A stretch of DNA of 64,000 nt from Roseiarcus sp963758335 (GTDB lineage Bacteria > Pseudomonadota > Alphaproteobacteria > Rhizobiales > Beijerinckiaceae). The notes under the pieces are model-generated. The model ran no database searches, was not told the DNA's origin, and saw only the letters and a list, made by a program, of their open reading frames with translations. The stretch is from NCBI GenBank assembly GCA_963758335.1, contig CAVWVF010000006.1:124001-188000 (forward strand). Reading direction: 5' to 3'. Below are positions 17,917 through 25,893 of the stretch, in pieces. The stretch's first letter is position 1; each line of letters begins with the position of its first letter. Position numbers and translations under genes: made by a program.

Positions 17917-18314
17917 CACTCGTCGACACGAACGTCCTCATCGACATTCTGACCGACGATCCTGTCTGGGCGAACCGGTCGATCGAGACGCTTGCCGCCG
18001 GCAGGCGGCGTGGACCGCTCGCCATCAACGATACTGTCTACGCCGAGCTGTCCGCCGGCTTCGCCGTGCAGGCCGAAGTCGACGAAGCGATTGCGGAAAT
18101 GGGCCTGAGGCTTGCGCCGATGACCCGGCCTGCGCTGTTCCTTGCGGGACAGACCTTTCGCCGCTACCGCGCGAGCGGCGGTCAGCGCTCGAATATTCTG
18201 GCCGACTTTTTCATCGGAGCCTTGGCGAGCGCCGAGGGGTGGCCCCTCATCACCCGCGACCAGCGGCTATACCGGAGCTATTTCGTGGGCGCGGCGATCG
18301 TCGCCGTGGCGTAG
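17913..18314 (+). CDS. vapC: VapC-type PIN-domain ribonuclease toxin
   Basis: A 133-residue PIN-domain toxin. The acidic metal-binding residues are present: LVDTNVLIDIL (Asp, N-terminal), YAELSAGF (Glu), ILADFFIGALA (Asp) and PLITRDQRLYRSYF (Asp). VapC toxins cut tRNA or rRNA when freed from antitoxin. The start is TTG at 17913, overlapping the antitoxin stop (TTGA), the usual coupled arrangement. Since the antitoxin gene is broken just upstream, this toxin is either poorly translated, inactive or neutralised in trans by another antitoxin in the window. Confidence 0.87.
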   Translation: MTLVDTNVLIDILTDDPVWANRSIETLAAGRRRGPLAINDTVYAELSAGFAVQAEVDEAIAEMGLRLAPMTRPALFLAGQTFRRYRASGGQRSNILADFFIGALASAEGWPLITRDQRLYRSYFVGAAIVAVA

Positions 18315-18370
18315 GCGCCGGCGAGCGCTGCGTTGCGCTAGCTTTTCGCCGTTCTTCTCGGGGGGCGCGC

Positions 18371-19549
18371 ATGATCGGGCGGCGAGCATTGCTGATCGGC
18401 GGCGGCGCCCTTGGCCTGGCGCTGGCGGGGCTCGGCTACCGGGCCTGGGACCGGGGCGTCGGCGCTGGGGGCGAGGGGCCGGCCTATGAGCCGTGGCGGA
18501 CCTGGGAGGGCCGGCCGCAGGACGGCCTCTTACGCCCGCTGCGGGCCGCGATCCTCTCCGCCAATCCGCACGACACCCAGCCTTGGGTCTTCGCCTTGGG
18601 GCCGAAGGCGATCGAGGTTTTCGCCGACAGGTCGCGCAATCTCGGCTCCTTCGATCCGTTCCGGCGCGAGATGCACCTGGGCCTTGGCGCCGCGATCGAG
18701 AATCTCGCGCTTGCCGCCCGCGCCTATGGCATGAACGCCACGGTCGAGCCGGTCGAAGGCGCGCTTACGCTGTCGTCGGCCGACGCGCCGATCCGCGCGG
18801 CGCGAATTGTCGTCGAGCAGGGGACGGAGGCGCGCGACGCGCTCTACGCCGCCATCCCCCGCCGCCACACCAACCGAGGCCCCTATCGGCCGGATCATCC
18901 GGTCGCGCCCGATGCGTTGCGCCGCTTCGCCGATCTGGCGGCGAGCGGCGACGTGCGCGTGGCCTTCATCGCGGATGACGCCGCGCGCCGCGACCTCGGC
19001 ATGCTCATCGTCGAGGCGACCCGCGCGATCGTCGACGATCCCGAAATGTCGGCCGACAGCGCGCGCTGGTTCCGGACCGGGCGGCGGGAGATCGACGCGC
19101 ATCGCGACGGGGTGACGCTCGACGCGGCGGGCCTCTCGCCGCCGATGACGGCGCTCGCAAAACTCTTGCCCGACACGGACGCGAAGACGAGCGACCGCTA
19201 TTGGCTCGCCATGACCCGCGACGTCCAGGTTCCGACCGCGCCGGCGCTCGGCGTCATGTTCGTGCGCGACCGGCTGGACATGGCCGCGGCGATCGCGGCC
19301 GGCCGGGCTTGGCAGCGGCTGCACCTGGCGGCGACTGCGGCCGGATTGGCCGCGCAGCCGCTCAACCAGCCGGTCGAGCGCGCCGACCGCGACAAAGCGC
19401 TCGGCCGGCCCGACGAATTTGGCCGCGAGCTCGCCAAATTCTCCGCCGAGCCTGGCTGGGAGGCGACCTTCGTCTTCCGTCTCGGCGTCCCCGACGGCCC
19501 CGCCCCGCCGAGCCCGCGTCGGGCGTTGGAGGAGGTCGTGCGGACGTAA
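18371..19549 (+). CDS. Acg-family FMN-binding oxidoreductase (nitroreductase fold)
   Basis: A 392-residue protein of the Acg-type branch of the nitroreductase superfamily. The N-terminus GRRALLIGGGALGLALAG looks like a Tat/Sec-type leader or anchor. FMN-binding and core motifs include ILSANPHDTQPWVF near residue 58, AIPRRHTNRGPYRP near residue 160, and LHLAATAAGLAAQPLNQPVE near residue 320. Acg proteins lack dinucleotide-type activity and are thought to sequester FMN or reduce small substrates at or outside the membrane. Preceded by GGGGGGCGCGC spacing with no strong RBS. Flanked on both sides by toxin-antitoxin genes. Confidence 0.8.
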   Translation: MIGRRALLIGGGALGLALAGLGYRAWDRGVGAGGEGPAYEPWRTWEGRPQDGLLRPLRAAILSANPHDTQPWVFALGPKAIEVFADRSRNLGSFDPFRREMHLGLGAAIENLALAARAYGMNATVEPVEGALTLSSADAPIRAARIVVEQGTEARDALYAAIPRRHTNRGPYRPDHPVAPDALRRFADLAASGDVRVAFIADDAARRDLGMLIVEATRAIVDDPEMSADSARWFRTGRREIDAHRDGVTLDAAGLSPPMTALAKLLPDTDAKTSDRYWLAMTRDVQVPTAPALGVMFVRDRLDMAAAIAAGRAWQRLHLAATAAGLAAQPLNQPVERADRDKALGRPDEFGRELAKFSAEPGWEATFVFRLGVPDGPAPPSPRRALEEVVRT

Positions 19550-19567
19550 CGCGGCGCTTGTGCGGGC

Positions 19568-19990
19568 TTAAGGGATTTCGAAGCCGAAGCCCCGGGCGCG
19601 CGCGGCGTCAGCCAGCCGAACGTCGAATGTCACGAGGCGATGGCCGCCCTCGGCGCTCAATGCGAGTTGGAGCGCGTCAGCGGCTGAAAGCTTCAGCGCC
19701 GAGTCGCGCGCGAGGAGCGCGGCAAGGGCTCCCGTCGCTGGGGATTGCGACAAGCGTTGCGCTCGGCTTCCGGCGAAGGCGTCGAAATCGAGAAGGGCGG
19801 CGTTCGCAACGTCGGCGCTCAGGAGCCCGGCGCGCACCCCTCGGTGGGCAAGCGCAAAAAACTCGGTTGCGGCCCAGTCGCTGACGCAGATCGGCTCAGA
19901 AGCGCGCTCGAGCCAAGCGAAGGCGCGGTCCGAATGCGCGTCAACAAAGAAGATCGAGACAAGGAAGTTCGTATCGAGACAAGAGCTCAC
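19568..19990 (-). CDS. vapC: PIN-domain toxin (VapC-like)
   Basis: A 140-residue PIN nuclease. Conserved acidic residues lie in SSCLDTNFLVSIFF (Asp), WAATEFFALAH (Glu), LKLSAADALQLALS (Asp) and RLVTFDVRLADAA (Asp). Its start ATG overlaps the last codons of the upstream antitoxin gene by four bases, so the pair is co-translated. Family members are metal-dependent ribonucleases that arrest translation. Both genes look intact, making this the most complete toxin-antitoxin pair in the window. Confidence 0.88.
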   Translation of the reverse strand: MSSCLDTNFLVSIFFVDAHSDRAFAWLERASEPICVSDWAATEFFALAHRGVRAGLLSADVANAALLDFDAFAGSRAQRLSQSPATGALAALLARDSALKLSAADALQLALSAEGGHRLVTFDVRLADAARARGFGFEIP

Positions 19991-20235
19991 GGCTCCTCGC
20001 CGCGCATCTCTCTGACGAGCGTCACGGAGTCTGCGCCGAGGCTCGGCCGCGCCTCGGCACGTCGCCGCATCTGTTCGATATCGGCCTTTCTCAATGGGAG
20101 CGGCGCCGGCGCGTTCGGCGTCAGGTTGACGACCGGCTTGCCGTGGCGCGTGATCGTCACGATCTCCCCGCTCAAAGCCTCATCGACAAGGCGCGACAGT
20201 TGGTCCTTGGCTTGAGCGAGGGAGTATGTGCCCAC
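19987..20235 (-). CDS. Phd/YefM-family antitoxin
   Basis: An 82-residue antitoxin: MGTYSLAQAKDQLSRLVDEA forms the N-terminal DNA-binding fold, ITRHGKPVVNLTPN closes it, and the C-terminal helix (SLGADSVTLVREMRGEEP) would wrap the VapC partner encoded immediately downstream. It probably represses its own operon; the short AT-richer region just upstream (20236-20290) is the likely operator. The N-terminal motif closely resembles those of the antitoxin frames at 22200 and 23348. Confidence 0.88.
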   Translation of the reverse strand: MGTYSLAQAKDQLSRLVDEALSGEIVTITRHGKPVVNLTPNAPAPLPLRKADIEQMRRRAEARPSLGADSVTLVREMRGEEP

Positions 20236-20590
20236 GGGACGACCTTCTGGCTATCGATGGCCATAATAGTAACTGATCGCGGATTTTCAACGGAAATCTC
20301 GACGCCGGCGCCTGCGCGATAAACGCCGGCTTCTTATTCACAGGCCTGCTTGACACGGCGCGGGCCGAGGATGTGCGCTCCCTTATCCGGCATGAAAATT
20401 GCGAATTGATTCGCGGGGCGGCCGGACGGCGCTTTCGAAGCTTTTCGTCTCAGCCGAAGCCCTAGCTTTTGCCCCAGTTTGTCTTGTTGAATTCGGGAGG
20501 ATTGCAGGCGTCCGAGGGGGCGATCGGCATGCGGCCCGATCGCATCGACGAGCCAATCGATCGGTCGGCCGCCAACAGGAGCGGTTGACG

Positions 20591-20974
20591 ATGATGAATG
20601 CTCTCTTGCGGGCGATTCTTGGCGGCGCCCTCGTCTATGCGTCCTTCTCTGCGGCCAGCGCCCATGATATCTACACCGGCGTGCACGGAAAGAACGGCCA
20701 ACTGTGCTGCGGCGGCAACAACTGCGCCGCGACCTCGTATCGGGAGCGCGGCGGCCGCTTCGAATTCCTGACCCGCGAGCAGCGCTGGGTTGCGATCCCC
20801 GAGGAGCGCATCACCTTTCTGCCGATCCCCGGCGACCGGCTCGACAGCGACACGCACCATGCGCATCTCTGCTACCGGCAGGCGACCGACGGTGACCGGC
20901 TCGGCCCGCTCGCGTCGAACGTCTTCGACGACATCTATCTCTATTGCGCGTTCATTCCGCCCGGCTCGATCTGA
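20591..20974 (+). CDS. Small secreted Cys-containing protein, unknown function
   Basis: A 127-residue protein with a clear signal peptide (MMNALLRAILGGALVYASF, cleavage after SAASA-HD). The mature part holds a Cys-rich block GQLCCGGNNCAATSY and a second at HLCYRQ and LYCAFIPPG, so it likely forms disulfides in the periplasm. Similar HDIYTGV proteins are seen in Bradyrhizobium-like genomes as conserved hypotheticals. A GGAGCGG-like site precedes the tandem ATG ATG. No operon neighbour on the same strand. Confidence 0.7.
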   Translation: MMNALLRAILGGALVYASFSAASAHDIYTGVHGKNGQLCCGGNNCAATSYRERGGRFEFLTREQRWVAIPEERITFLPIPGDRLDSDTHHAHLCYRQATDGDRLGPLASNVFDDIYLYCAFIPPGSI

Positions 20975-21076
20975 AGGGGCTTTCCCCCTCTTTCTGGCTG
21001 ACCGGCGAAGGGATCTCGGGCGGGCAACGCTGAGTCGGGCGGCGCGCTGCAGGCGTTCCGGACCGGAGACGGAGCG

Positions 21077-21727
21077 TCAGGGCAGCGCGCCCCGAGAGCG
21101 CAATTCGCTTTCCAGATCGGCGCCCTGACGATAGTGGATCGCGGCCATTCCCGCCGCCTCGGAGGCGCGCACGTTGGCGATTGAATCGTCGATGAACAAT
21201 AACTCGCCCGGCGGCCGCCCGACGCGCTTGAACAGGATTTCGTAGATGCGCGGGTCGGGCTTGACGACGCCGACATCGCCCGAGACGACGCACGTGTCGA
21301 ATTCGTCGAGGAAGGAGTGGCGCTCCCGCGCCAGGGCGAATTTCTCGTGAGCGAAGTTGCTGAGGGCGTGAACAGGACCGCCGGCCGCCTTGAGACGCCG
21401 CATGAGCGCGACGTTCTCCTCGATGGGACCCCCGAGCGTCTCGATCCACCGCTCGTGGAACAGCCTCAGTTCGTCGGCGAATTCCGGAAAGGCCTTTGCC
21501 CTCTGCGCGACCGCCAGCGAGAAATCGGCGGCGATGTCGGTATGCGCGACGAACTCCATGGCCAGAGCGGTCGCCAGAAACCGCTCCATCCGCGCCTCTT
21601 CGCTGAACACCTTGCGGAACAGATTGCGTGGATTCCAACGCACGAGCACGTTGCCGATGTCGAAGACGACGATCAAAGGCGTGTCCTTAAGGCGGCCAAG
21701 CGGGGGGCAGGAGGGTATATGGGCCAT
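21077..21727 (-). CDS. HAD-superfamily hydrolase
   Basis: A 216-residue phosphatase-type HAD protein. Motif I is IVVFDIGNVLVRWNP (nucleophile Asp, the DxGNV form of YihX/epoxide-hydrolase-N-like members), motif II is HALSNFAHEKF, motif III Lys is in DVGVVKPDPRIYEIL and motif IV is LLFIDDSIANVRAS. The cap is a small helical insert (residues 25-95). Likely dephosphorylates a sugar phosphate or similar metabolite. The start at 21727 gives normal length; longer upstream frames lack family similarity. Stand-alone. Confidence 0.85.
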   Translation of the reverse strand: MAHIPSCPPLGRLKDTPLIVVFDIGNVLVRWNPRNLFRKVFSEEARMERFLATALAMEFVAHTDIAADFSLAVAQRAKAFPEFADELRLFHERWIETLGGPIEENVALMRRLKAAGGPVHALSNFAHEKFALARERHSFLDEFDTCVVSGDVGVVKPDPRIYEILFKRVGRPPGELLFIDDSIANVRASEAAGMAAIHYRQGADLESELRSRGALP

Positions 21728-21879
21728 CGACGACCCAAAGGGAATTGCGCCGGGGCGATAGTCCGAGCTGGACCGGACGAACGGAACAGGTGATTGCACA
21801 TCACTTCCATGCTGCGCCGAGACATTATCTTGGTCCGCATGAAATCCGCGCGGCACGAGCGCCAGAGAGAGGATCGCTT

Positions 21880-22175
21880 ATGAGCAAGGTTCTAAAGCCG
21901 TTCCGACTTTCGCCAATGAGGCGGAGGAGCGCGCCTATTGGGAGCGGGCGAATTCGGGAGCTGACCTCGACTGGCGGCACGCCAAGCGCGTGCGTCTGCC
22001 CAATCTGCAGCCGAGCACGACCGCGATTTCGCTGCGCCTTCCCGTCAGCCTGCTCGAACAGATCAAGATCGCCGCCCACAAACGCGATGTGCCCTACCAG
22101 TCGCTGATCAAGATGCGGCTTGCCGAGAAGGTGGGGCAGGGCGCGTATGCTCTGTTCACGCCTGTGCGCGCGTGA
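21880..22175 (+). pseudogene. CopG-type antitoxin with N-terminal frameshift
   Basis: Starting at ATG 21880 the frame reads MSKVLKPF; after a one-base shift near 21903 the protein continues in another frame as PTFANEAEERAYWERA, LDWRHAKRVRLPNLQP, TAISLRLPVSLLEQIKIAAH and VPYQSLIKMRLAEKV. The last two are the ribbon-helix-helix region of CopG/BrnA-type antitoxins. Native relatives begin MSKVxKP-PTFANE without the shift. No toxin gene is recognised next to it; the preceding 60 bases could be the tail of one but this is uncertain. Confidence 0.7.
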
Positions 22176-22199
22176 TCGACGGCTCTTTGAGGAAGCCCG

Positions 22200-23270
22200 A
22201 TGGCGACTTACTCGATCGAAGAAGCGAGAGCGCGCTTGTCCGAGCTGATCGACAAGGCGCTCGCCGGCGAAGGCGTGACGATCACGCGGGACGGAAAGCC
22301 GGTGGCGGAGCTTCGGCCGAAGACGAGCGCCGCCGTCCGGCGACCGCCGCCGCGACTCGCCAACGAGATCGCCGCGCGCGCGAAGACGCGCCCGCGCCTA
22401 AGCGGGAATGCCGTCGACCTAATTCGGCGGATGCGGGACGAGCGCGAGGAAGCGATTCTGTCAGCCGTTACGGCCGCCTCGCGCGCGCCGATGTTTTCCC
22501 GCTATGTCGGCGTCGACTATTCCGGCGCCGAGACGCCCGACCAGAGCCTGCCGGGCATTCGCGTCTTCGTCGCCGAGGGCGATGAGGCTCGGCCGATCGA
22601 GGTCCCCCCGCCGCCGGGGCCGCGCAAATATTGGTCGCGACGCGCGCTCGCCGGACGGCTGATCGAGGAGCTCGGCGGCGGCGTTCCGACGCTTGTCGGA
22701 TTGGACCACGCGTTTTCCTTTCCTCTCCGCTATTTCGACAAATATCGTCTGGACCGGATTTGGACGTCGTTTCTCGACGATTTTCAGCGCCATTGGCCGA
22801 CCGACGGCGATCACCTCTACGTCGATTTCGTTCGCGAGCGCAAAGTAGGAGATGGCGCCGCACGCCAAGGCAATCGAAAATGGCGGCGGCTGACGGAGGA
22901 GCGCGCCGGCCGAGCCAAGTCGGTCTTTCACTTCGACGTCCCCGGTTCCGTCGCCAAAGCGACGCACGCCGGCCTTCCGTGGCTGCGCGCCATTCGCCAG
23001 CGACTTGGAGGGAGGGTCCATCTCTGGCCGTTCGACGGCTGGACCATCCCGGAGGGGCGATCGGCGATCGTCGAGTTTTATCCCTCGTTGTGGAACAAGC
23101 GCTTTCCGCCCGAGGGCCGAAACAGCCACCAACAGGACGCCTTCTGCGTCGCGGCATGGATGGCGAAAGAGGATCGGAGCGGGCGGCTCGGCGCGTTCCT
23201 CGATCCGGACCTTTCAGAGTCGGAGCGCTCGCTCGCGGCCGTCGAGGGATGGATTCTCGGGGTCTTATGA
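22200..23270 (+). CDS. Phd-type antitoxin domain fused in frame to a DUF429-like nuclease-fold domain
   Basis: A 356-residue chimera. Residues 1-85 are a Phd antitoxin: MATYSIEEARARLSELIDKA, VTITRDGKPVAELRPKT and a tail NAVDLIRRMRDERE. From about residue 97 the protein changes to a DUF429-like (predicted RNase H-fold) domain: SRYVGVDYSGAETPDQSLPG, VPTLVGLDHAFSFPLRYFD, FLDDFQRHWPTDGDHLY, AKSVFHFDVPGSVAKATHAG and NSHQQDAFCVAAWMA, with several conserved Asp/His. Upstream GAGGAAGCCCG serves as RBS. The join sits exactly where a VapC gene would normally start, so a toxin loss may have created the fusion. DUF429-like proteins of this kind normally start near VGVDYSG. Confidence 0.75.
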   Translation: MATYSIEEARARLSELIDKALAGEGVTITRDGKPVAELRPKTSAAVRRPPPRLANEIAARAKTRPRLSGNAVDLIRRMRDEREEAILSAVTAASRAPMFSRYVGVDYSGAETPDQSLPGIRVFVAEGDEARPIEVPPPPGPRKYWSRRALAGRLIEELGGGVPTLVGLDHAFSFPLRYFDKYRLDRIWTSFLDDFQRHWPTDGDHLYVDFVRERKVGDGAARQGNRKWRRLTEERAGRAKSVFHFDVPGSVAKATHAGLPWLRAIRQRLGGRVHLWPFDGWTIPEGRSAIVEFYPSLWNKRFPPEGRNSHQQDAFCVAAWMAKEDRSGRLGAFLDPDLSESERSLAAVEGWILGVL

Positions 23271-23347
23271 AGCGCGGGGCGGGATCCCGGCTTGCGATCA
23301 TTGGGCCGAAGCGTATATTGGCCATCGCTGGCCAGAACGGAGGCGGC

Positions 23348-23602
23348 ATGCCGACTTACTCGATCGCCAAGGCGAAGGACAATTTGTCGAAGCTAGTCGA
23401 CGAGGCCGTTGAGGGCCAAGAGGTGGCGATCACCCGCCACGGGAAGGTCGTTGCTTATCTGCGCTCGGCCGTCGAGCGCCCCATGCGGCAACCGCCCCGT
23501 GAACTGGTGGCGCAGATCGTGGAGCGGGCCAAATCTCGCCCGAGTCTGGGCGAGAACGCGGTCGACGGCATTCGCCGAATGCGAGACGGCGAACTCGATT
23601 GA
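23348..23602 (+). CDS. Phd-family antitoxin
   Basis: An 84-residue antitoxin: MPTYSIAKAKDNLSKLVDEA, ITRHGKVVAYLRSAVERP, then SLGENAVDGIRRMRDGELD. The GGAGGCGGC just upstream of ATG 23348 is the RBS. The stop overlaps the start (TTGA) of a VapC remnant, so a partner toxin was once encoded downstream. With only about a dozen toxin codons left, this is an orphan antitoxin that may still repress or neutralise a related toxin such as that at 17913. Confidence 0.85.
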   Translation: MPTYSIAKAKDNLSKLVDEAVEGQEVAITRHGKVVAYLRSAVERPMRQPPRELVAQIVERAKSRPSLGENAVDGIRRMRDGELD

Positions 23603-23640
23603 TCTATTACGCCTCCGTTCTCGTGTCTCTTCTGGGCGCC
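23599..23640 (+). pseudogene. VapC toxin remnant (first codons only)
   Basis: Starting TTG at 23599, overlapping the Phd stop codon, the frame reads LIYYASVLVSLLGADA, which matches the N-terminal strand of PIN toxins (normally with an Asp before ASVLVSLL, apparently changed or missing here). After about 14 codons the sequence becomes the antisense of a CopG gene. The toxin is gone. Confidence 0.6.
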
Positions 23641-23646
23641 GACGCG

Positions 23647-23847
23647 CTATCTCGCAGTCTCGATCAGTTCGATGTCTTTCTTCAAAAGCTCGTTGACGAG
23701 TGCGTTCACCGTCGTCCCCTTCGACTGAGCGTGCGACGTCATCCACGCCAGGACGCCGGGCTCCAGATGGACGGGCGGCGCCAGCTCCATCTCTGGACGA
23801 TGGAACTTGCCGCGCTCGGCGTGCGAGAAATCGTACTCCTGTTTCAT
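23647..23847 (-). CDS. CopG/BrnA-like antitoxin
   Basis: A 66-residue ribbon-helix-helix antitoxin: MKQEYDFSHAERGKFHRPEM, then ELAPPVHLEPGVLAWMTSHA and TTVNALVNELLKKDIELIE. This type is usually encoded directly downstream of a BrnT-like toxin, and remnants of such a toxin lie immediately upstream on the same strand (23868-24120). The start at 23847 (MKQEYDF) is chosen over an earlier ATG because it begins the conserved domain. Confidence 0.8.
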   Translation of the reverse strand: MKQEYDFSHAERGKFHRPEMELAPPVHLEPGVLAWMTSHAQSKGTTVNALVNELLKKDIELIETAR

Positions 23848-23867
23848 GTCAGGCCTTCTTTGCATCG

Positions 23868-24120
23868 CCGCGCTTCCTGCCGGGTGGGACGACGCGTGAG
23901 ATTATACAGACGAGGGCGTAATCGGCGCTCATTTGAACCCATGTGTGGATCACGACTATCAGCCTCCCGTTCGCAGATTCTCCAATTGTTATCCAACGCT
24001 ATTCATCGCCACCATGCCGATTTTCAGCGACCGTCACCGTTAGAGCACGGCTCAATTGTAGGGAACATCGTCTTCATCCCGAGCGCGTTATCGATCGGCT
24101 TGGCAAAGTCGCTTATCGGT
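23868..24120 (-). pseudogene. BrnT-like toxin remnant
   Basis: Read on the - strand, the frame gives RALTVTVAENRHGGDE, a TAG stop, then RWITIGESANGRLIVVIHTW and SADYALVCIISRVVPPGRK, ending at TGA just before the CopG antitoxin start. The RWITIG-x(3)-NGRLIVV-x-HTW pattern and the final IIS-(A/R) strand are those of BrnT RNase toxins. There is at least one stop and probably a shift near the N-terminus (24100). An inactivated toxin upstream of an apparently intact antitoxin. Confidence 0.65.
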
Positions 24121-24256
24121 TGACAGTGCTGGATGCAAGCGAGAGCTGATAATTCTGATACTGCTCTGTGCCGCTTTGTACAAAGCCTTGACAATTGCGG
24201 TAAAGCCAATACAATTCCATGTTGCCGTTCTGCGAGGGATTTCTTATGAACTCTTT

Positions 24257-25551
24257 GGGTCCGTAAGTCGGAATTTGGGGGCGGGTGAGCGATCGCTCAG
24301 GGGGGATCGCGTTTAGCCTGAGGGGATGCAGGACACCGATCTTTTCCAGTTGGCCCTTGGTCTTGCGTCGCCGTGGATGGTGACGCGCAGCGAGTTTGAC
24401 GCGGTGGACGGTCGGCTCGATTTATGCGTGGATTTTCCGCGGGGGAGTCGGTTCGCCTGTGCGCAGTGTGGGCGCGAGGACTGCGCGGTTCATGACACGA
24501 AGGAGGAGACCTGGCGGCATCTGGATTTCTTCCAGCATCGCACGCTGTTGCATGCGCGCACGCCGAGGGTGACGTGTCCGCAGTGCGGCGTGCGCAAGGT
24601 GGCGACGCCGTGGGCTCGCGCGGGATCGGGTTTCACGTTGCTGTTCGAGGCCTATGTGCTGGCGCTGGCCAAGACGATGCCGATCGCCAATGCGGCCGAG
24701 CGGCTCGGCGAGCACGACACGCGCTTGTGGCGCATCGTCGAACACTACGTCTGGCGGGCGGTGGAGAAGCTGGATTTGTCGCTGGTGCGGCGCATCGCCG
24801 CCGACGAGACTTCGGCGCGGCGCGGCCACGACTACATCAGCCTGTTCGTTGACATGGCGCGGCGCAAGGTCGTCTACGTCGCCGACGGCAAGGACGCGGC
24901 GACCGTGAAGGAATTCGCGGATTTCCTCGAGGCGCATGGCGGCCGGCGCGAAGCGGTGACCGACGCCAGCATCGACATGGGGGCTGCATTCGAGGCGGGG
25001 ATCAAAGAGAACTTCCCGAACGCTGAGATCACGTTCGACAAATTTCACGTCATCAAACTCGCCAACGAGGCCGTCGACCAGGTGCGGCGCGAGGAGGCGC
25101 GGAACAACTTCCAGATCAAGGGCCGGCGCTACATCTTCCTGAAGAACGTCGATCGTCTGACGCAGGAGGAAAAGGAGGCGCTCTCTCGGTTGGAAGCGCA
25201 GAACCTCGACACGATCCAAGCGATGCAGATCCGCATGAACCTGCAACAGCTGTTCACGATGAGCGTCAAATCGGCTCGGCGTTTCCTCGACCGCTGGAAC
25301 GCCTGGGTTCAAGTCTGCGACCTCGCGCCGATGAAGAAGCTGGCCAAGACGATCACGGCGAAGTCGGAAGGCATCCTCAGATCGATCGCCACCGGCCTTT
25401 CCAATGGCGTTCTGGAGGCGATCAACGGCAATGTCCAGGCCGCCAAGCGCAAGGCCAAGGGCTACCGAACCAAACGAAACCTCAAAGCCATCGTCTACCT
25501 CATCGCCGGTGACGTGCTCGCTAATTCACCCATTTGAAATAGCGACGAGCC
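24257..25551 (+). mobile_element. ISL3-family insertion sequence
   Basis: About 1.3 kb with one complete transposase. The right end is probably ...AGCGACGAGCC at 25551 and the left end near GGGTCCGTAAGTCGG at 24257; when aligned in opposite orientation the two ends share GG-TC and GTCG-(N)-ATTT blocks, an imperfect inverted repeat. I could not find the expected 8-bp target duplication, so the exact borders are uncertain. The bases just left (ATGAACTCTTT) and right (TTTATATCGTTCCTC) could be two halves of the start of the AT-rich membrane gene described next. Confidence 0.7.
24326..25537 (+). CDS. ISL3-family transposase
   Basis: A full-length 403-residue transposase. An N-terminal zinc-binding region (CAQCGREDCAVHDT, then RVTCPQCGVRKV) is followed by an HTH and the DDE catalytic domain: VRRIAADETSARRGHDY (first Asp), VTDASIDMGAAFEAGI (second Asp), EITFDKFHVIKLANEAVDQV and SNGVLEAINGNVQAAKRKAKG (Glu). 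No frameshift or stop. Likely still able to move the element. Base composition is similar to the GC-rich chromosome rather than to the AT-rich DNA it is inserted beside. Confidence 0.93.
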   Translation: MQDTDLFQLALGLASPWMVTRSEFDAVDGRLDLCVDFPRGSRFACAQCGREDCAVHDTKEETWRHLDFFQHRTLLHARTPRVTCPQCGVRKVATPWARAGSGFTLLFEAYVLALAKTMPIANAAERLGEHDTRLWRIVEHYVWRAVEKLDLSLVRRIAADETSARRGHDYISLFVDMARRKVVYVADGKDAATVKEFADFLEAHGGRREAVTDASIDMGAAFEAGIKENFPNAEITFDKFHVIKLANEAVDQVRREEARNNFQIKGRRYIFLKNVDRLTQEEKEALSRLEAQNLDTIQAMQIRMNLQQLFTMSVKSARRFLDRWNAWVQVCDLAPMKKLAKTITAKSEGILRSIATGLSNGVLEAINGNVQAAKRKAKGYRTKRNLKAIVYLIAGDVLANSPI

Positions 25552-25893
25552 ATTTATATCGTTCCTCAATTTAGGCTGGGTTGGCGCAATAGTTACTGCT
25601 TTCTTTGGCGTTGTCGGCCTAATCGTCGCTGTCTACATTTACCTAGCCTCAAGAATTCGCGCACGACCGGTTTAATTTATGAGTTCTGTGCCTCTGATCG
25701 GTGTTCCAGATCGTCAACTTGCACAAGACGTGGAAGTAAGTTACAAAGGCCAGCCTGTTGATAGACTTACACGGACTGAAGTGGTATTCTGGAATGCCGG
25801 TACCACTACGATCAGGCGTTCCGATATTGTCGTGGACGACCCGCTGCGATTGGAGTTCTCCGAAAATTCAAAGGTAGTTGACAGAAATATTAT

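Noticed and set aside
21745..21882. BrnT-like toxin tail upstream of the CopG antitoxin
   Set aside because: The frame IILVRMKSARHERQ only vaguely resembles the BrnT end; too short to support.
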